In this document: positions 8,369 to 16,130 of the stretch, piece after piece
How positions within the stretch are numbered: position 1 is the first letter of the stretch
Layout of the letters: every line of letters starts with the position of its first letter
NCBI GenBank assembly: GCA_040007095.1
Contig: JBDTVS010000012.1
Location: forward strand, 1-55,246
Reading direction: 5' to 3'
Source: JBDTVS01 sp040007095
GTDB lineage: Bacteria; Acidobacteriota; Vicinamibacteria; Vicinamibacterales; CAVVIG01
Length of the DNA stretch: 55,246 nucleotides
Notes under the pieces: model-generated
What the model saw: the letters and a program-made list of their open reading frames with translations, nothing else
Databases searched by the model: none
Told to the model about the DNA's origin: nothing
Program-made: the position numbers and the translations under genes

Positions 8369-9733
8369 CTAAACGCCAGACAACGGTCCAATCGGGAGCT
8401 TGCCCGTGCTGTCGCCGATCGTCTCCGACGGAATTCCCGACCGGTCCAGCATCGTCAACAGCAGGTTCGTCATCGGCGTGTCGCGAGGTGCCACCACGTG
8501 CCGACCACCCTTGATACCGCCGCCGAAAACCGCCAGAGGTAAATCGGTATGCGCGTGCAGGTTCGGGTTACTGAGGCCCGCGCCATACAGGAACATCGAG
8601 TGGTCGAGCAGCGTGCCGTCGCCGTCGGGCGTCGCGCGCAGCTTCTCGAGGAACTTCGCAAAGAGCTGGGCCTGATACGTGTTCACCTTCGAGTATTTCG
8701 CCAGCTGCTCGGCCCGATCGCCGTGATGCGACAGGCCGTGGTGGCCTTCGGTGACGCCGATTTCCGGATAGGTGCGGAAGTTCAGCTCGCGGCCCAGCAT
8801 GAACGTCACGACGCGCGTGATGTCGGCCCGGAACGCCAGCCACTGCATGTCGTAGAGCAGCCCGACGTGCTCGTCGAACCGCTCGGGAATACCGATCGGA
8901 CGTTCGAGCGTCGGCAGGACCTCGGTGGCGCCGCCTTTTTCGGCGGCCTGAATCCGCCGCTCGACTTCACGCAGCGAATCGACATAGTCGTTCACGGTCG
9001 AACGATCGCCCGGTCCCAGCGTGCCGAGGAGGCGCTTGAGCTCCTCGTTCACCGAGTCGAGAATGCTTCCCTGCGCGCGGGCCTGCGCAAGACGCTGGGC
9101 CGACGTGCCGCCCTCGCCGAACAGCCGCTCGAAGACGACCCGGGGATTGTTTTCCGTCGGCAGTGGGGTAGTCGGCGAGCTCCACGACAGCGTGTTCATG
9201 TACACGCAGGCGTAGCCGTTCTCGCAGTTGCCCGCCAGATAGTTCAAATCGAGCCCGAGCTCGAGCGACGGCAGCGCGGTGTCCTTGCCGAGGTATTGCG
9301 CGGCAATCTGGTCCGCCGAGGTGCCGGCCTGCACGTCGGCGCCTTCGGTGTGCTTCGGATGAATGCCGGTCAACCAGGTGCTGGTGCCTCGGGTATGGTC
9401 GCCGTTGGCGCCGTCCTGCAGCACGTCGGCCTGATGCTGATTGGTACCGCTGACCACCACCATCTGCTCGCGGAAAGCGGCAAACGGCGTCAGGATCGGC
9501 GAGAGCTCGAAGTTCGCGCCCTCGCTGACGGGCTTCCAGTAGTTGATGCCCTTGAAGTTCATCGCCACGCCGTTGGGCAGATAGATGAACCCGAGCCGTC
9601 GAACCGGCTTTGCCGGCGTCGCCGCCATGGCCGAAAGCGCCGGCACCATGGCATCGAGCAGCGGCAGCGACAGCGCCGTTCCCATCCCGCGCAGGAACCG
9701 CCGCCGCGGTAATGACATTTTGGTGATGAACAT
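8369..9733 (-). CDS. DUF1552 (HxxSHH motif) Tat-exported protein, cluster A
   Basis: 454 residues. The N-terminus has a twin-arginine signal (SLPRRRFLRG, then a hydrophobic stretch), so it should be exported folded by Tat. The defining motif HGLSHHGDR lies in the centre, and paralogous landmarks include GDHTRGTSTWLTG, LGRELNFRTYPE and LLLTMLDRSGI near the end. The family is known only as DUF1552, probably related to alkaline-phosphatase/DUF1501-like folds, with no established reaction. It follows the DUF1592 cytochrome after 59 bases, the standard pairing of these families. The three other copies in this window are at 30680, 38833 and 54360. Confidence 0.93.
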   Translation of the reverse strand: MFITKMSLPRRRFLRGMGTALSLPLLDAMVPALSAMAATPAKPVRRLGFIYLPNGVAMNFKGINYWKPVSEGANFELSPILTPFAAFREQMVVVSGTNQHQADVLQDGANGDHTRGTSTWLTGIHPKHTEGADVQAGTSADQIAAQYLGKDTALPSLELGLDLNYLAGNCENGYACVYMNTLSWSSPTTPLPTENNPRVVFERLFGEGGTSAQRLAQARAQGSILDSVNEELKRLLGTLGPGDRSTVNDYVDSLREVERRIQAAEKGGATEVLPTLERPIGIPERFDEHVGLLYDMQWLAFRADITRVVTFMLGRELNFRTYPEIGVTEGHHGLSHHGDRAEQLAKYSKVNTYQAQLFAKFLEKLRATPDGDGTLLDHSMFLYGAGLSNPNLHAHTDLPLAVFGGGIKGGRHVVAPRDTPMTNLLLTMLDRSGIPSETIGDSTGKLPIGPLSGV

Positions 9734-9736
9734 GGG

Positions 9737-9826
9737 GCCTCTAAAGTGAGAACTTGGAACTCAAAACTAGGAAGGACTGCGCTCTGTCCTTCTTAGTTCG
9801 GCCTTTTCAGTTCTAAGTTCATCGTG
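9737..9826. repeat. GAACTTAGAACTC-type inverted repeat between DUF1592 and DUF1552
   Basis: The gap between the two genes holds GAACTTGGAACTC and, on the other arm, CAGTTCTAAGTTC, with AGGACTGCG..GTCC in the middle. The right arm overlaps the last codons of the DUF1592 gene. A similar element occupies the equivalent gap in cluster C (40203-40380). Confidence 0.65.
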
Positions 9827-12549
9827 TTCCTCATTTGAAACGGCGCGCTCCTCACCACTCCCATGATCAGGCCGGTGGTGAACCGCGAGTCCTGACCCCG
9901 CGCCTCGCGGACGATGGCGCGGACGGTCGGGGCGTCGTAGTACTCCAGTCCGCGGCCAAGCGCGTAGGTCAGGAGCTTCTCCGTGATCGTCGTGACGACC
10001 TGATCAGACTGGGAGAGCAGCGCCTGCTTCAACCCGGCCGCGCCGACAAACGTCGTCCCGTCCGGCAGCGCGCCCGACGCGTCGATCGGCTCCGACGATT
10101 CGCCGAGCGTGCGAGACTTGCCGACCGCGTCGAGATTCTCGAGCGACAGGCCGATCGGCTCCATGATGGCGTGACAGCTTGCGCACACGGGGTTGGCGCG
10201 GTGCTGCGCCATCCGATCGCGCATCGACAACACGATGCCCGCTTCACCGGTCGGCTTCAGCTCCGGCACGTTGGGCGGCGGCGGCGGCGGCGAGGTGCCC
10301 AGGAAATTCTCGAGAATCCACTTGCCCCGAACCACCGGCGACGTGCGATCCGGGTGAGACGTCACCGTGAGGATGCTCCCCTGCCCCAGCAGTCCGCCGC
10401 GCAGGCCGCCTGGATCAAGCGTGACCCGCCTGAAATGCGTGCCCTTGACGTTGGGGATGCCGTAGTGCCGCGCGAGGCGCTCGTTGAGAAACGTATAGTT
10501 GGCCGACAAGAGATCGAGGGCGGGGCGATCCTCGCGGATCACGCTGTCGAAGAACAGCTCGGTCTCCCGCTTCATCGACGCCCGCAGCGCCTCGTCGAAA
10601 TCCGGGAAGTTGAACGAGATCGGCATCGCGCTGGGAAGGTTGCGGAGATACAGCCACTGCCCGGCGAAATTCTTCACGAAGGCTTCGGCGCGCGGGTCGG
10701 CGGTCATCCTCGTGACCTGCTGTGTCAGCACGGCCGCATCCCTCAGCGTACCCTTGGCGGCTACGTCCAGCAGTTCCGCGTCGGGGATGCTGCTCCACAG
10801 GAAGAACGAGAGCCGCGAGGCCAGCTCCAAATCGCTGATGCGATACGGTGTCGCGGGCGCGATCCTGGCCGGGTCGCGCTCGACGCGGAACAGGAATTCG
10901 GGACTGACGAGCAGGCGGCTGACGGCACGCTCGATCCCGGTCTCGAACGTGCCCTGCGCCCGAGCCTCGGTATACATCGCAAGCAGCGGCTTGATATCCG
11001 CGTCGGCCACTGGACGTCGATACGCGCGGCGGGCGAGCGTCGACAGGATGGTCTTCGCGCAACCGCTCTCCTGAGACGCCGCGGCCGGCTGACAGGAAAA
11101 GATGCGCCGGCGGCTGAGCGATTCACCGGCGCTCGTCGGATTGTAGGGACCGACGATTTCCACGCTGCGCAGCGCCACTCCCATACGGTTGTCGGGCGTG
11201 TTGACGTTACCGGCATACGGCCTGACAAAGGGCAGCCTCGCGGTCTCGTCGATCGCCGCCGTCAGCTTGAGAAACGCCACGTTCACCTGTCGCTCGCCCG
11301 CCTTCAGGCGCACCCGCACGTCCCAGGTCTCGTCGATGTGATTCCGCTGCTCGCGCTCCTTCGCGGAAAGGCGCGGCCCGGTGTCGACCTGCGTGACGCT
11401 CGGGCGCGGACGCCCGCCACGGCCTTGCGCCGGCGCTGCCGGCGGAGCATTGCCCGACGGCGGTTGGGAGGATGGCTGGGAGGATAGCTGGGAGGATGGC
11501 TGCGACGCTGCCGCCTGCGCTGGTGCACGGCCCTGCTCCGAAGAGACCTGGCTCGCCGCGGCAGGCGCCGTAGGTGGCGCCGTAGGTGGCGCCGTAGGTG
11601 GCGCCGTAGGTGGCGCAGTCGGGCGCACCGCAGTGGGCGCCGCAGGTGGCACAGCAGTCCGCGGCGCTTGAGGTGTGGCCTTGAACCCCGGCACGGTGAA
11701 CACCTGCAGGCGCTCGCCGTCGAGGCTGACCTCGAGGCGCTGGTCCTCGGCGAAGACCCCGATGTTTTCGAGGATATCTCGCGCCAGCCTGACCTTGATC
11801 ACGTACTCGGCGTCCATCGGGAAGGTGTGCGGAATCGATACGCCGCCCCGCGTGCCGATCGGCAGCCCCTCGATGTGCTCGTCCTGCTGGAGATCGTCGC
11901 CAAGGCGAACGAAGTCGACGTTGGGGGCCGGCGGCGCCGTGCCGATCGCCAGACGGCTGATCTTCTGTGCCGCGGCCAGATACCGCTCCATCAGCGTCGG
12001 CGACATTTTCAGGACGCCGGCGATGTTATCGAACCCATAGCTGGCATCGTCGGCAGGAAGCATCGAATCGACGTTGACGTCGAGATCGAGCAGATCGCGA
12101 ACGACGTTCTTGTACTCGGCGCGATTCAGCCGATGGAACGGCTCCGTTCGTCCCGGATTCGGATGCGCCGCCGCGGCGCCGTCCAACGCCGATTCCATCG
12201 CGTTCACGAACGCGTCGTGCACGGCTTTGTCTGGACGCGGCCGGCCGGAGGGCGGCATCAGACCGGTGCGAACTTTCCGCACTATCTTCTCCCACACTTC
12301 CGCGTCGGCGCCGACGTCCGAAAACTTCAACGAGTCGAACGCGATCGGAACGGTGCCGCGCTCCTTCAGGTTCTGGTTGTGGCAGGTCAGACAGTAGCGC
12401 TGGAGAGTCGCCTGCGCGGTAGCGGCCGGGGCCGCCGCGACCGCCGGCTGCTGCGGGGCACCGGCGGCCTGCGTCCTGGCGCCGGCAGCGATCAGAATCG
12501 CGGCGAGCAGGATCGCGGCCAACGCAGGAATACCGGCGCCGGCACGCAT
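9793..12549 (-). CDS. DUF1592 exported cytochrome (DUF1587-1595-1592-1588-1585), cluster A
   Basis: 918 residues from ATG 12549, chosen because it starts a good signal peptide; the frame is open to 12636 and no clear ribosome site marks either start. Order of domains: cytochrome-type heme site CLTCHN, DUF1587 (NRAEYKNVVRDLLDL, DNIAGVLKMSPTLMERYL), a beta-sandwich with a Pro/Ala/Ser-rich insertion, DUF1595 (LARRAYRRPV), DUF1592 (ISDLELASRLSFFLWSSIP), DUF1588 with second heme site CASCHAIMEPIG, and DUF1585 (TYALGRGLEYYDAP). It is presumably periplasmic and transfers electrons; the substrate is unknown. The insertion includes four 12-base tandem repeats at 11565-11612 coding for TAPP units. Confidence 0.93.
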   Translation of the reverse strand: MRAGAGIPALAAILLAAILIAAGARTQAAGAPQQPAVAAAPAATAQATLQRYCLTCHNQNLKERGTVPIAFDSLKFSDVGADAEVWEKIVRKVRTGLMPPSGRPRPDKAVHDAFVNAMESALDGAAAAHPNPGRTEPFHRLNRAEYKNVVRDLLDLDVNVDSMLPADDASYGFDNIAGVLKMSPTLMERYLAAAQKISRLAIGTAPPAPNVDFVRLGDDLQQDEHIEGLPIGTRGGVSIPHTFPMDAEYVIKVRLARDILENIGVFAEDQRLEVSLDGERLQVFTVPGFKATPQAPRTAVPPAAPTAVRPTAPPTAPPTAPPTAPPTAPAAASQVSSEQGRAPAQAAASQPSSQLSSQPSSQPPSGNAPPAAPAQGRGGRPRPSVTQVDTGPRLSAKEREQRNHIDETWDVRVRLKAGERQVNVAFLKLTAAIDETARLPFVRPYAGNVNTPDNRMGVALRSVEIVGPYNPTSAGESLSRRRIFSCQPAAASQESGCAKTILSTLARRAYRRPVADADIKPLLAMYTEARAQGTFETGIERAVSRLLVSPEFLFRVERDPARIAPATPYRISDLELASRLSFFLWSSIPDAELLDVAAKGTLRDAAVLTQQVTRMTADPRAEAFVKNFAGQWLYLRNLPSAMPISFNFPDFDEALRASMKRETELFFDSVIREDRPALDLLSANYTFLNERLARHYGIPNVKGTHFRRVTLDPGGLRGGLLGQGSILTVTSHPDRTSPVVRGKWILENFLGTSPPPPPPNVPELKPTGEAGIVLSMRDRMAQHRANPVCASCHAIMEPIGLSLENLDAVGKSRTLGESSEPIDASGALPDGTTFVGAAGLKQALLSQSDQVVTTITEKLLTYALGRGLEYYDAPTVRAIVREARGQDSRFTTGLIMGVVRSAPFQMRNTMNLELKRPN
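11565..11612. repeat. Four 12-bp tandem repeats inside the DUF1592 gene
   Basis: The unit GCGCCGTAGGTG is repeated four times without a mismatch and encodes, on the minus strand, a run of Thr-Ala-Pro-Pro. Because the unit is a multiple of three, copy-number change keeps the frame. It is followed on its left by degenerate GGAGGATGGCTG repeats (about 11466-11505) encoding Ser/Gln-rich sequence. Confidence 0.9.
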
Positions 12550-12619
12550 CGTACGAAAAATAACCTTTGCGTTGTGGCCAAACGTTATGCTCGCGAGGGC
12601 CCCAACCCTCGAACGCATG

Positions 12620-13657
12620 TCAGCGCCCCGCCGCACTGGCCGCCGGTTTCGCCGCCTTCTTGTCGGCAGCGCGGGCGATTTCCAGCATATTGATCAAGCC
12701 GTAATTTCCCTCGTGGCACTCGTAGGGCTGCATCTGCTCGCTGTCGAGGATCGTGAGCGGCATCCCGAAGCTCCAGGGACGGGTCCAGGTCGTCGGATCC
12801 TCAACCGTCATCGTCCACGAGATCTTGTCCGGTGCCACGCGTGTGAAACGTTCGACGAGCTTCAGCCGCTCGGCGCTCGCTCCACGATACGCACTGCGCT
12901 GCGTGAAGTTCGTCGTCTCGACAACGAGCGTGTTGCCCTCCCAGTGGCCGCGTGCGTCGCCCATATCGAGCCGGATGTTCTTGCTCACGTGCGGCCGTCC
13001 GTCGAGCGGAATCACACGCGTCTCATGGATCATCTCGTACTGGATGGCGACCTGTCCTGGCGATTGAACGATGCGGTACGAGTTGCCGTAGATCGCCGGC
13101 ATCATCGAGCCTGGCAGCCCGCGCGTGATGCACCGGTCGTACAGATTGAAGTCGGAGGCGCTTTCCCAGAATTCGCCGGGGGCGTAGCTGCCGCCCGCGC
13201 CCTGACTCCTCGGCCGCTGCTGCGCTTCAGGCGTCATGGGAGGAATGCGGCCATCTGGCGGGTCGACGACAAACCACGCCTGTCCGCCCTTGCGAAGATC
13301 GTAGATGTTCTGCCACCAGCTATCCGGTCCGTGCAGGGGTCCCTCGAAGTTGGCCAGCGTGCGTTTCTGCAGTTCGCCGCGGAAGTTGGCCAGTTCGTCG
13401 CCCTGCACCTCCTCCAGTCGGCGCCCCGCGAAATCCTCAGGACGCTCGAACGGCGTGCTGGCCTCGAAGACGTTAGTCACGTTGCCGGAAATATCGGGGT
13501 CGCCCCACGGCGTTTTCGGCGGGGTGAAGGCCTTCCCCGATTTTTGCGGCGCCGGCTTGACGCCGGCCGCTTGACCGGCCGTCTGTCCCGACGTTTGTGC
13601 AGCGACCGACACCGAGGCCACGACCACGGCGGAAACAACCAACAGGGATGCGCGCAT
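12620..13657 (-). CDS. Conserved secreted protein, WEGNTLVVETTNF family (cluster A)
   Basis: 345 residues from ATG 13657, which has TAGGAGGGG upstream and begins a signal peptide (MRASLLVVSAVVVASVSVAA-Q). The longer frame upstream is dispersed-repeat DNA. It is a paralogue of the protein at 2411-3520: shared TPWGDPDISG, DPPDGRIPPMTPEAQ, CITRGLPGSMMPAIYG, GHWEGNTLVVETTNF and a final EGNYGLINML. Function unknown; placed between the PQQ dehydrogenase and the DUF1592 cytochrome, it may be part of the cluster A envelope pathway. Confidence 0.87.
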   Translation of the reverse strand: MRASLLVVSAVVVASVSVAAQTSGQTAGQAAGVKPAPQKSGKAFTPPKTPWGDPDISGNVTNVFEASTPFERPEDFAGRRLEEVQGDELANFRGELQKRTLANFEGPLHGPDSWWQNIYDLRKGGQAWFVVDPPDGRIPPMTPEAQQRPRSQGAGGSYAPGEFWESASDFNLYDRCITRGLPGSMMPAIYGNSYRIVQSPGQVAIQYEMIHETRVIPLDGRPHVSKNIRLDMGDARGHWEGNTLVVETTNFTQRSAYRGASAERLKLVERFTRVAPDKISWTMTVEDPTTWTRPWSFGMPLTILDSEQMQPYECHEGNYGLINMLEIARAADKKAAKPAASAAGR

Positions 13658-13733
13658 CCAAACCCCTCCTATATAAATGTAGAACACCGGGCGCCGTTTC
13701 CCTGCACAAATCGCAAGGCGGCGAGTCCTGTCG

Positions 13734-13876
13734 AAATGCAACCACGAAAGCACGAAGGCAGGAAGGCAAGAACCGAAAGACACTGAATTCTGGACCTCGT
13801 GAAAGAGGTTGGAAGGTGACCCACTTACCGAATTCTGGGGCTTGTTCGTGTTTTCGTGGTTTCGTGGTTGCATTTT
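13734..13876. repeat. Palindromic CACGAA dispersed element
   Basis: The left arm has ATGCAACCACGAAAGCACGA at 13736-13755 and the right arm has TTCGTGGTTTCGTGGTTGCA near 13855-13874, in opposite orientation, separated by about 90 bases that themselves repeat GAATTCTGG. The element fills most of the 243-base gap between the PQQ gene and the secreted-protein gene, and could form a long stem. No coding signal is seen in it. Confidence 0.75.
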
Positions 13877-13900
13877 GGCGTTGCGAGCGAGGTCGGACCG

Positions 13901-15943
13901 CTACTCCACGATGAGCTGGCCGATCGACCAGGGGTGCTCGGTGCAGATGTATTCGTAGGTGCCTGCCTTCATCACCGTCGCGCTGCCCGACGCCCCCGGC
14001 TGAATCACGCCCGTCGACCAGGAGCCGTCGCGCGCGGCAATCGTATGCGGCTTGCTCGACGAATTCTTGAACGTCAGGACCGTGCCGGCCTTTGTGCGCA
14101 CGCGCGTCGGGCTGACGGCGTAGTCGTCGGTCCACGACACTCTTTTGCTCGCGGGCGCGATGTTGAAGTTCGACACCGCACCGAGGGTGACCGCTGACGC
14201 CTCCACGATTTGTCCGCCCCAGGCAATCGACGTCGGCGGCGCTGGAGGCGCAGGCCGCGGCGAGACGGTGCCACCAAGCTTGAACGCCCACACCGCCCGG
14301 TTCACGGTCAGCGCCACGTATTCCTGGCCGCCGCTTTCGTAGACGATCGCCGAACCGCCGCCAGGACCGGCGCCGCCCGGCAATCCCACCTCGCCGGTCT
14401 GGAACTGCCACAGTACGGAACCGTTCTTCGCGTCCCAGGCTTGAAAGACCCCGTCGGGCTCGAGATGGAAGACCAGACCGCCGGCGGTCGCGGTCGCGCC
14501 GCTGCCGCCCTCGCATGCGGCGTAGGCCAGGCGCTTCTCCCACACGACCTTGCCGTTTCGCGTGTCGAGCGCCGCCATCAGACCGTGCTGCTGCTGACCC
14601 GGCGCCTTGGCCGGACGGATGAACGCCCATCCGGTCTCGTCCCGCCGAATCCATCCGGGGTTGACGCACGCCGTCGCGTACAGGTAGCCGGTCTGCGGAC
14701 TGTAGGCCATCGGCGATTGCCGCATGTTCATGTGCGGCATGTATTGATTGGGCACGTCGGCACGGACGGGATCGAAATAGCAGCCGGCCACGAACCCCGA
14801 CGGAATCGCGTTCTTGTCGACACACGCCGGCCCGACGCGATCACCGCCCCTGGTGTAAGGCTGCGTCGGCGACGTCTTCAAGAACGCGTCCTGCTTCACC
14901 GGCCGCTCCTCGATCGGCAGAATCGGCTTGCCGGTCTCGCGGTCAAAGAAGAACGAGATGCCGTCGGTCCGCATCGCGACGAGCACCTTGCGCATCTGTC
15001 CGCCGATCGTCGCGTCGTACATGACGAGCGGCGTGCTCACGTCGTGCTCCCAGATGTCGTGATGAATCAGCTGCTGATACCAGCGAATCTTGCCGGTCTT
15101 CAACTCCAGCGCGACGACCGAGTTATTGAACAGGTTGTTGCCCGGGCGAAGCTCGCCGCCCCATTGCGGCACGGCATTGCCGGTCTCGAGATACACCAGG
15201 CCGAGCTCGGCGTCGACCGACGGCGTGGTCCAGAGCGCGCCACCGCCGTACTTCCAGATGTCGCTGTCCTGCGGCCAGGTGTCGTGGCCCATTTCTCCAG
15301 GACCGGGCACCACGTCGAAGCTCCACAGATACTTGCCGTTCCGGGCATCGATGCCGATCGCACGCCCGCGCAGGAAGCCGTCGCCGCCGCTCACGACTCC
15401 GACGACAACCCCGTTTCCGTAGGCGGGGGCGCTGCTCATGCCTTGTGACGGCACTTCGGGACCATGCACGTAGGTCCACTCGACCTTGCCGGTCTCCTGG
15501 CTGATCGCGACGACGTTCGAATCGCGCAGGCCCGCGAACAACATGCCCTCGCCGATGCCCACGCCGCGGTTGCCGCTGAACGGCGTCTCGGGTTTGTAGG
15601 TCCAGAGCGTGCGGCCGGTCGCCGGATCGAGCGCGAGAATGGTCCCCTGGCTGGTGGGGACGAACATCCGCCCGTCCTTGACCATCAGCGGCGCCTTCGA
15701 CACCTGTCGATCGGGAAGATCGACGACCCACGCGCCGCCGAGCTGCTTCACATTGCCGGCGTTCACCTGCGAGAGCGTGGAGAATCGCGTGCTGCCCCAG
15801 TCGCCGCCGGGCGCGGCCCAGTCCTTCACGGAGTACGGCTCGCTGCCTGCCGCGCTCCCGACCGACCGCAGCGACGCCGCCGTCAGCGCCACGATCGCGG
15901 CCACGGCGACCGTCAACCACACGCGAGCACGATGACTGAACAT
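13901..15943 (-). CDS. PQQ-type beta-propeller dehydrogenase with C-terminal cupredoxin domain
   Basis: About 680 residues from ATG 15943, with GGGGGGAG upstream; a GTG one codon earlier is also open. A signal peptide is followed by an eight-bladed quinoprotein propeller (GTILALDPATGRTLWTYKPE, WSFDVVPGPGEMGHDTWP, DTRNGKVVWEK, AWDAKNGSVLWQFQTG). In place of the usual C-terminal heme c domain there is a blue-copper-like domain (about the last 85 residues) with candidate ligands His634, Cys668 and His671 (PHT and ICTEHPW; numbering from the GTG) and no methionine where the axial ligand normally lies. I see no vicinal CysCys. Substrate, probably an alcohol or sugar, is unknown. It follows the Oar receptor in cluster A. 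Confidence 0.9.
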   Translation of the reverse strand: MFSHRARVWLTVAVAAIVALTAASLRSVGSAAGSEPYSVKDWAAPGGDWGSTRFSTLSQVNAGNVKQLGGAWVVDLPDRQVSKAPLMVKDGRMFVPTSQGTILALDPATGRTLWTYKPETPFSGNRGVGIGEGMLFAGLRDSNVVAISQETGKVEWTYVHGPEVPSQGMSSAPAYGNGVVVGVVSGGDGFLRGRAIGIDARNGKYLWSFDVVPGPGEMGHDTWPQDSDIWKYGGGALWTTPSVDAELGLVYLETGNAVPQWGGELRPGNNLFNNSVVALELKTGKIRWYQQLIHHDIWEHDVSTPLVMYDATIGGQMRKVLVAMRTDGISFFFDRETGKPILPIEERPVKQDAFLKTSPTQPYTRGGDRVGPACVDKNAIPSGFVAGCYFDPVRADVPNQYMPHMNMRQSPMAYSPQTGYLYATACVNPGWIRRDETGWAFIRPAKAPGQQQHGLMAALDTRNGKVVWEKRLAYAACEGGSGATATAGGLVFHLEPDGVFQAWDAKNGSVLWQFQTGEVGLPGGAGPGGGSAIVYESGGQEYVALTVNRAVWAFKLGGTVSPRPAPPAPPTSIAWGGQIVEASAVTLGAVSNFNIAPASKRVSWTDDYAVSPTRVRTKAGTVLTFKNSSSKPHTIAARDGSWSTGVIQPGASGSATVMKAGTYEYICTEHPWSIGQLIVE

Positions 15944-15996
15944 CACGAACTCCCCCCGACAAACAATGGCTTACGGCCTACAACGACAATTCCTGA

Positions 15997-16100
15997 ACCA
16001 CAAAGTTCACAGAGATCACAAAGGCTCTCGGCTCCGGGCTTCAGACGATCCCTGATTGCGTTTCTTCTTATTCTTTGTGCCCTTTGTGTCCTTCGTGGTT
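15997..16100. repeat. CACAAAG/CTTTGTG inverted dispersed repeat
   Basis: ACCACAAAGTTCACAGAGAT on the left faces CTTTGTGTCCTTCGTGGTT on the right, across about 50 unremarkable bases, in the 187-base gap between the receptor and PQQ genes. It is the CACAAAG variant of the CACGAA family seen elsewhere in this window. Confidence 0.65.
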
Positions 16101-16130
16101 CATATGTCCGACCGTGATCCAACTTGCTGG

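Noticed and set aside
11565..11612. Tandem repeat arrays (this and 46621-46664) as possible CRISPR.
   Set aside because: Units of 12 and 11 bases are head to tail without spacers, and no cas gene is present.
13658..13873. N-terminal extension of the secreted protein to 13873.
   Set aside because: The extension translates the CACGAA repeat and crosses a strong ribosome site in front of ATG 13657.
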